A stretch of DNA of 64,000 nt from Monarcha castaneiventris obscurior (lineage: Eukaryota; Chordata; Aves; Passeriformes; Monarchidae), in assembly GCA_026261815.1 (NCBI GenBank), contig JAMPIT010000848.1:5756501-5820500 (forward strand), given 5' to 3'. The notes beneath the pieces are model-generated. The model made no database searches and was not told the origin of the DNA. It saw nothing but the letters and a program-made list of their open reading frames with translations. Both the position numbers and the translations under genes were made by a program. Shown here one piece after another: positions 58,000-64,000 of the stretch (positions within the stretch are counted from its first letter, which is position 1; the number at the start of each line of letters is the position of its first letter).

Positions 58000-60020
58000 T
58001 TAAGCCGATGCTTAGGTCCTGCTGGGACAGGAGGACTTCAGCACACGTTTTTCTGTCCCCCTGCCCTGGAGATGAGAGAAGGTCCCCTGTGCATCCCTCA
58101 GTGGTGGCCTGGCATTGTTAGCAGTGCTGCACCCTTGGCATGAAGCATCTCATCCCGTGCAGCCTTGTGAGGGAAGGTGTCAGCTCCTTGCTGACACATT
58201 CCAGCATCCCACTTCTGTGTTGGGCTGTTTTGTTGACCACAGACACACCCCCATGGGCCACACAGTGCCCCTGGGGTTTGGGTGTCACTATGGATTACAA
58301 GGCTGGTGAGTCCCACACAATGCTCCAATAGCAGCAGGGGTTAAACTCTATCCATGTTACCCTGGGAATGGGATGGGATCCTGTGGTTTGCCTCCTTGGA
58401 GCGTGGCAGTGCATTGGCTCATTGCTCAGGAGAGCTGTTCCTGCCTTGGCTCTGGAAGCTGGCACTGGAAGCCGTCACTGTGTGGGGAGAGGTTCTTGCT
58501 GAGGAGCATTTCCAGGGTGGGGAAGGAGCAGCAAACTTTGTGCTATTGAGTGACTCAGCAGAAACAAACACATGTTCAGCCAACAGTGGCGTGGGGCTGA
58601 TCGTTAGAGCCAGGAATTGCCAGAGGGTGAGTAAATATGGGAAGGAATGGGGTGATCCTGAGGTGCCCCAAGCAGGGGTGAGCCCTGTGCCCCCCAGGCT
58701 GTGCAGAGCCACGGGTGGTACGTGCTCACAGGGCGCTTGTTGTAGGTACTTTGCCTTTAAAAACCCCCAAGGGACAAGGATTTGATGGCATCACTGGGAA
58801 GGGCTGGCAGTGCTGGCACAGGGACCAGCCACAGTCCCTGGCCAGGCTGGATTTGGGCAGAGCCATGGCCAGCTTGAACCATTTGTGAGTTGCACCTATC
58901 TCATCCCGTTTCCCTCAGAGTGGGCACGGGAGGGAAGTCAGAAGGGATGCTGTGGGGTTGGGAATGGTTTGCTGCACCTCAAGGAGGAGGGTTGGCTTCC
59001 AAAGGAAAGCAAGGATTATCATGTGGTGGAGGATTCCTGTACCAAGTGTGATCCCGGGGAAGGATCAACCAAACCAGCTCAGATCCCTGTAAGCTGTGCA
59101 ACAGGAGTTTACTCTTCATTTGTTCTCTGTTTACTTGCTGACCTTTATTTCCTATTTTGGAGTAGCAGTTAAGGATGGAAAGGGAGGAAGGTTCTTTGCT
59201 TTGGCAGAGGAGGGCAGGAACCCCCCACTGCAGGGATGGCTTTGTGCTCAGGGGCTGTGCTGCTGCTTTCTGCACCAGCAAAAGCATTCTAGGGAGCAAC
59301 ATGGAAGGTAAATGGGGAAGCCTGCCTTGTTTTGCATCCCCAGTTCCCTCCCTGTGCTGGTATGGGACAGTCAGAGAGCAGCTGGGAGTGGGACCAAGGA
59401 GTAGAAGGGTGCAGGGTGGCATCTGGGGCTCTGTGGGAGGCTGCAGTGACTCCCCATAACCTCATCTGGTGTGGCAGGAGTGTAACTGGAAGGGAAGGTG
59501 AGGATCCCAGTTCATGCCCTGCAGGGATGTCAGTAGGGGTTCACACCCAGCATGAGCTTTGGCCGAGGAGGATGGGGAGCTTCCTCCTCACCCTCTGTGC
59601 ATCATCTCCCTTTATTTACCTGCACATCAGCACTTGTTGACTGGTTTTACAGCCCCAGCCATGACTTCAGTACTAATGACACAACTCTGTTATTTAAATG
59701 GGGGTTCCAGATGGGTTTTTATTGTTTGCTAACCCTGTTGTAACCCAAAGGAGTACATTAAACAGCAGGAGAGGGGGTTTCACAATCTCACCTCAGAGGC
59801 TGCTGAACCACCAGATACCTTTACAGCTCATGTAAAGCCCAACAGCCCTTGGGTTCCACCAGGACAAAGGCAAATCTCACACACTCAGGACTGGAACCTT
59901 CACACTGCAATAGATGAGCCTGGTGGGTTGGGGTTTTTTCTCCATCATGATCCTGCAGCTCCCTGACAAGGGCATTGTCTCAGCTCCTTGTCTGGTTTTT
60001 GATCCCTTAGGAAGTTCTTC
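58000..60020. other. Unique intronic sequence
   Basis: No gene or repeat recognised between CR1 pieces. Confidence 0.4.
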
Positions 60021-60028
60021 TGTTCAGC

Positions 60029-60392
60029 CCAGGGAAGAGAAGGCTCTGGGGAAAGCTCAGAGCCCCTGCCAGTGCCTAAAGAGGCTCCAGGAAAGCTGGA
60101 GAGGGGCTTGGGATGAGGGCCTGGAGTGACAGGACAAGGGGAATGGTTTCCCACTGCCAGAGGGCAGGGTTAGATGGGATATTGGGAAGGAATTGTTCCC
60201 TGTGAGGGTGGGCAGGCCCTGGCACAGGGTGCCCAGAGAAGCTGTGGCTGCCCCTGGATCCCTGGCAGTGTCCAAGGCCAGGCTGGATGGGACTTGGAGC
60301 AGCCTGGGATAGCAGAAGGTGTCCCTGCCCATGGCAGGGGGATGGGAATGAGATGAGCTTTAAGGTCCCTTCAAACCCAAAATTTTCTAGGT
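60029..60392 (+). repeat. CR1 LINE 3' end, long copy
   Basis: GGGAAGAGAAGGCTCTGGGG, GGGCAGGGTTAGATGGGAT, GAAGCTGTGGCTGCCCCTGG and CTTCAAACCCAAAATTTTC in sense order. Confidence 0.92.
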
Positions 60393-60754
60393 TTCTGCAG
60401 TTTCTCACGGCAGAGTGTGGTAAAGCCAGGATCAGGGTTCACTTGCCTCTCCTTCATTATTCCCTGCACAGCTGCCAGCTTTGGGGAAAAGAAGAAACAA
60501 AACCCCACAATAAAACCCTTCTAAAACCCCCCACAAAACACCATCCAAAGCATGTGGAAGGCAGATGAGCTGCTCCTTCCCTTCATCTTCTTCACTGGGA
60601 TGGCTTTTGTGCCATGGCTGCAGCTCTTGTCATCCCAGAGGGGTTGGACTCAGCTGAGGACAAAATGCAGAAATAAAGGAGCCTAAAACATAATGGGAGC
60701 ACTGACAGCTCACGCCAGCACAACCTGCTTGGGGAAAATAATTCCTCTTGTTCC

Positions 60755-60891
60755 ATCAAATAGGAGGGACATTTGACCCCAGAAGTGAGTCAAATGTGAA
60801 ATGTAATTCAACCTCCAACAGAGGCCAGAGTATAAATGCAAGCTGACATCTGATCAAACCATCATGGACATTTGACCCCCGAGATGAGTGA
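60755..60891 (+). repeat. Inverted-duplicated element, copy A
   Basis: This ~137-bp segment starts ATCAAATAGGAGGGAC and is repeated as its reverse complement at 62792-62932. The first ~73 bases align at about 84% identity, and the resemblance persists to the end. Inside it, GGACATTTGACCCC occurs at 60767-60780 and again at 60866-60879, each followed by a GAGT-containing stretch. ACATTTGAC and GTCAAATGT form 9-bp inverted arms. TGAGTCA (AP-1 type) and TGATCAAA (TCF/LEF type) motifs are present. It belongs to no repeat family I recognise. Confidence 0.8.
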
Positions 60892-60899
60892 GGTATCTC

Positions 60900-61950
60900 T
60901 TGTGTCTCATGGAGTCAGCAGAACATCATTCCTCACCCCTGTCAATTTTCCTTCTTTCTTTCCTGTCCCCCTCCCCAAACAAAGGCAAGGAGTTGAGAGT
61001 GCAAAAAATCCCAAGGAATACACAGATATAAAGTGCTCTGAAAGATGAGCAAAAATGCAGTGGTGCTGGTAAAAGGAATAAAAACACCAGTAAAATCAGT
61101 AGGAAAAGATATTTATTAAGGTCTTTGTGATAAGGAGAGTAACACCAGGAAAGGGAAAATTTGGGCAATTCCAGGACAGGAATGAGATTGGTTTTATTTG
61201 GCATCGAGGCTCTTGCACTTGCAGGAAGAGTCCACAGGTGCTTTAGAAACATGGCTTAACTACAGCTGGGAATCCCCTGGGAGAAGGTATCATCATCTCG
61301 TGTTCTGGGTGAAGAAATGCAGGAGCTGCCATGTCAGGGAGCTGGGAGTGATGTGAGGAGCTTGTGGGGACTTCCAGGCCCTGGCATGGCTTTGGGGACC
61401 ATTGTCCTTTGGCTTCTGGGAGCAGGGATGTGACTCTGTGCCTGGTCAGTGTAGGGACATTATGGAAAGCCTTAGGGAGGGGTGTTTGCTGCATTTCCCC
61501 TCCCTCCATGAATATCCCTGGCTGCTGGCAGGCAACAGGCAGCTTGAAGGAGGAAAGAGCTGATTATTTGTCACTGGGCAGTTTGGATCCTGTGCTCTGC
61601 CTAATCCCAGGAGATCTCAGTGCATGGTTTATTCCAGCTGAGCAACCAGCCCGTTTCTGTCCCAACAAGCTAATTTGTGTGACTCCTCATGGAAAGGCTG
61701 TTCAATACCAGTGTGGTTTGTTCAGGCCAGGGGGAGCTGCATCAGCAGCTCTTTGCTTTTGGAAGTGAGGGCACAGACAGGACCCACTGCTTTGCTGGCA
61801 GGTGTTGAAAACTTGCGAGTTCAATTGAAAAATTATTTGCAGATCATTTCCTCCTCCTGATGCTATTCCTGTGTTGCTCTTGCTGGCAGGCTCATGCTGC
61901 CCATCTGTGTATCAAAAACGTCAGGCCTTGGCTGCCAGGTTTGTGCAGCA
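60900..61950. other. Unique intronic sequence between the inverted copies
   Basis: No gene or recognised repeat. Together with the two CR1 tails to its right it forms the ~1.9-kb spacer between copies A and B. Confidence 0.4.
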
Positions 61951-61953
61951 GCA

Positions 61954-62050
61954 CTGAGCAGCCTGGTCTAGTGGAAGGTGTCCCTGCCCATGGCAGGGGT
62001 GTGGAGCTGGATGGTTTTTAAGATCCAACACAAACCATTCCAGGATTCTA
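61954..62050 (+). repeat. CR1 LINE extreme 3' end (first of two adjacent copies)
   Basis: GAGCAGCCTGGTCTAGTGG to CAAACCATTCCAGGATTC in sense order. A second, separately truncated CR1 begins 18 bases downstream of its end. Confidence 0.9.
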
Positions 62051-62068
62051 CAACTGAAAAAGCAGGAT

Positions 62069-62231
62069 GCCCAGAGAAGCTGTGGCTGCCCCTGGATCCC
62101 TGGAAGTGTCCAAGGCCAGGTTGGATGGTGCTTGGAGCAACCTGGGATAGGGGAAGGTGTCCCTGCCCACGGCAGAGGTGGAATGGGATGTGCTTTAAGG
62201 TCCCTTCCCACCCATCCATTCTGGGATTCTA
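62069..62231 (+). repeat. CR1 LINE 3' end bordered by a ~20-bp direct repeat
   Basis: GCCCAGAGAAGCTGTGGC to CCCATCCATTCTGGGATTC in sense order. The flank TACAACTGAAAAAGCAGGAT (62049-62068) recurs after the copy as TACGACTGAAGAAGGCAGG plus AT (62230-62250). This resembles a long target-site duplication made when this copy inserted next to the older one. Confidence 0.9.
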
Positions 62232-62299
62232 CGACTGAAGAAGGCAGGATTTCACCCAGTGCTGGTGAGACACGTGCTGCAGGTGACATCAGGTGTCTC

Positions 62300-62790
62300 A
62301 CCTGATGTGTAGAGCAGCACAAGGGACTTTAACTTGGGCTCTGGGCATTAGGGTGAGACTGGGTAACTTGTGCATGGGGCTGTTGACACTTAACTGCCAA
62401 GAAAGCAGATCCATGGGCAGGTGTGTGTTTTGTGGGGCAGGATATGTGTAAAATAGATCTTCCCTGGCTGTGTGTGAATCGGGGAGCCCCGCTGGGCACA
62501 GGGGTTTTGCTGACACCCCGAGGGAGATGCAGTTAAGAGAGATGATGTTTGTCCTGTGCACACACATCCACAGCATGTCTCCAGCCATGCCCCTGCACAA
62601 ACCCATGTGCACAAACCCATGTGGGGTTAGCCACGGCCAGCCCTTCCCACACACGTGGGATCCATCTGCAGACGTCCCCGCGTGCCTGGATGTGTATAAA
62701 TCAACATTTATCTACTGTATCCATTGCCCTTTACCTCTCTGCCTCCATCTATCTCCAAGCTGGGGTCTGTATTAGCCATAATAGATACAG
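62300..62790. other. Unique intronic sequence
   Basis: No gene recognised. CACACACATCC and AACCCATGTGCACAAACCC near 62560-62625 are weak short repeats. Confidence 0.4.
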
Positions 62791-62791
62791 T

Positions 62792-62932
62792 GAGTCGCTG
62801 ATCTGGTGGGTCAAATGGTCAGGGCTCTTTGATCAGCCGTCAGGATCCATTACCACCGGGGCCTCCGGTGGGGCTGGAATTACAACTTACATTTGACTCA
62901 TTTCTGGGGTCAAAACGTCCCTCTTATTTGAT
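62792..62932 (-). repeat. Inverted-duplicated element, copy B
   Basis: Reverse complement of copy A at 60755-60891. Its minus strand starts ATCAAATAAGAGGGACG and passes through TTGACCCCAGAAATGAGTCA, GAGGCC and GATCAAAG, ending ACCATTTGACCCACCAGATC. The internal second subrepeat and the TCF/LEF-like motif are kept in the same order as in copy A. It lies in repeat-free, AT-rich DNA that itself looks conserved. Confidence 0.8.
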
Positions 62933-62934
62933 CG

Positions 62935-64000
62935 AATGACAGAAATTGTATAATTTGTATATATCCCTGAGCCATATGTGCTCTGAGTGCCACTCTAATG
63001 TGTTTTATAAAGGCACAGCTGTCTTGGTGACTTATTTAAAATGGGATTTTGAAGTAGTGTTCTTGCCGTTTAATGTCCTCATTCAGGGTTACACAAGGTT
63101 TATCAAATAATAAATAACATTTAGAACATTGGTTTTAACATAACAATGGCTTTGCTGGTTATAAGGAACTGGGCGATCCAATAAAGCTGTGTTTGGTAAA
63201 TAAGTGATAATGCAGAAAGCAAGGATAGGATAATTAGAAATTAATGATGTGTGGGAAGCTACGGATACCTTCCTCATGTTCTGCTAAGGCTCCAGACGAG
63301 ACAGAGCTCGTCTTGGCAGCCTCTGCTATAAAATATGCCTTCAAACCTTGTCATAATACTGGCAGACGTGTTGTCCTCCCACCAATCTTGACTGAATCGC
63401 AGCAAAATGTCAACACTTGATAAAATAAACCTGAGGCTGGGGTAGATCCGTGTGAATGCAGGGGTTCCCCGTCCCTGCTGGGGATCACGGGGCCAGAACA
63501 CAGTGACTGAAGTGGCCGTGGAGTCTTGGGCAAATGAGGGTAATTGGGTGCTGCTAATGAAGGTGTGGGTCACCCTGCCCTCATTCTTGCTCCTTCCTCC
63601 AGAGTGGGAAGCTGTAAAATGGAACCAAGGTGGACTCTGGTTTGCTGTCCATCAGTGCTGGGGCTGCTCTGGCACTGACAGTGAAGCAACAACATGCAGC
63701 TGCTCAGGTGTGAGATGTTCTTATGGCAGCTGGTCCCTGACCTACCAGATGAGTGAATTTGGAGGAGTTTCCAGCACTTTGTTTGTCCCATAAAGTGCAG
63801 CAGGTTGCTCACGGTCACCACAGCCACTGCCTTGAAGCCAGGATTGCTCCAGAAGGAAGGCAGGAAGAACCCAGGAGATCATACACGTGGCTGAGCAATT
63901 CCTTAGGGTGGTCCTTCTCTTGAGTCCTATAGTAGGGTCTGCACAGGAAATTAGAGCCCATGGTGAGGTTGTTCTTTGTGCAATTTCCACTCAAGTCCCC
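62935..64000. other. AT-rich unique sequence, possible conserved non-coding DNA
   Basis: The part 62935-63420 is repeat-free and AT-rich and continues the conserved-looking texture of copy B. The remainder to the window edge is ordinary unique sequence without a recognised exon. Confidence 0.35.

Larger units (their letters stand above)
57405..64000 (+). other. Start of downstream intron (probably intron 2)
   Basis: No exon carrying the next conserved TOX-family block (the acidic segment with EIPPITPP) is found before the right edge. The stretch holds two weak or short CR1 fragments, three longer CR1 tails and the inverted-duplicated element at 60.75 and 62.79 kb. Confidence 0.7.

Noticed and set aside
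62560..62625. Short repeats of ACCCATGTGCACA type
   Set aside because: Only two partial copies. Too short to call a tandem array.

Overview
The window is vertebrate, almost certainly avian, intronic DNA. It is dense in short 5'-truncated CR1 LINE tails, the hallmark interspersed repeat of birds. It also carries two solo retroviral LTRs whose style resembles songbird elements, several GC-rich minisatellites and long AT-rich unique stretches. A songbird is plausible but not proven. No operon, CRISPR array, tRNA, rRNA or intact mobile element was found.

One protein-coding exon is convincingly present, at 57339-57404 on the + strand. It is a 66-nt, phase-0/phase-0 internal exon with a strong polypyrimidine tract and AG acceptor and a CAG/GTAAGT donor. 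Its 22 codons begin FDGENMYMGMND and match exon 2 of the TOX family of HMG-box transcription factors, most likely TOX2. If so, positions 1-57338 are the 3' part of a very large intron 1, and 57405-64000 the start of intron 2. The HMG-box exons lie beyond the right edge and exon 1 beyond the left edge.

Layout. 1-5.2 kb: unique DNA with an AT-rich block (3.19-3.37 kb) and a CpG-rich patch (3.64-3.96 kb). 5.2-14 kb: CR1 tails, an AT-rich unique block (5.8-7.5 kb), a small CpG-island candidate (9.12-9.41 kb) and two hairpins. 14-23 kb: unique DNA including a conserved-looking AT-rich block (15.96-16.56 kb) and two longer CR1 copies. 23.4-24.0 kb: a + strand solo LTR. 24-34 kb: CR1 tails, a GATA-motif cluster (25.44-25.50 kb), conserved-looking blocks, a 19-G run and a 29-bp duplicated motif. 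34-41 kb: unique DNA, an inverted CR1 pair and an old CR1 relic. 41.5-46.4 kb: three separate minisatellites (35-37, 49 and 16 bp periods) flanking conserved-looking AT-rich DNA and a palindromic AGGTCA cluster. 47-57 kb: old and young CR1, a complete - strand solo LTR with target duplication, and a pyrimidine-rich tract. 57.3 kb: the exon. 57.4-64 kb: CR1 tails and, most unusual, a ~140-bp sequence present twice in inverted orientation about 2 kb apart (60.75-60.89 and 62.79-62.93 kb), each copy with its own internal repeats and palindromes.

The non-repeat blocks probably include enhancers of the host gene, but that is inference from composition and motif content only. No alignment to other species could be run.
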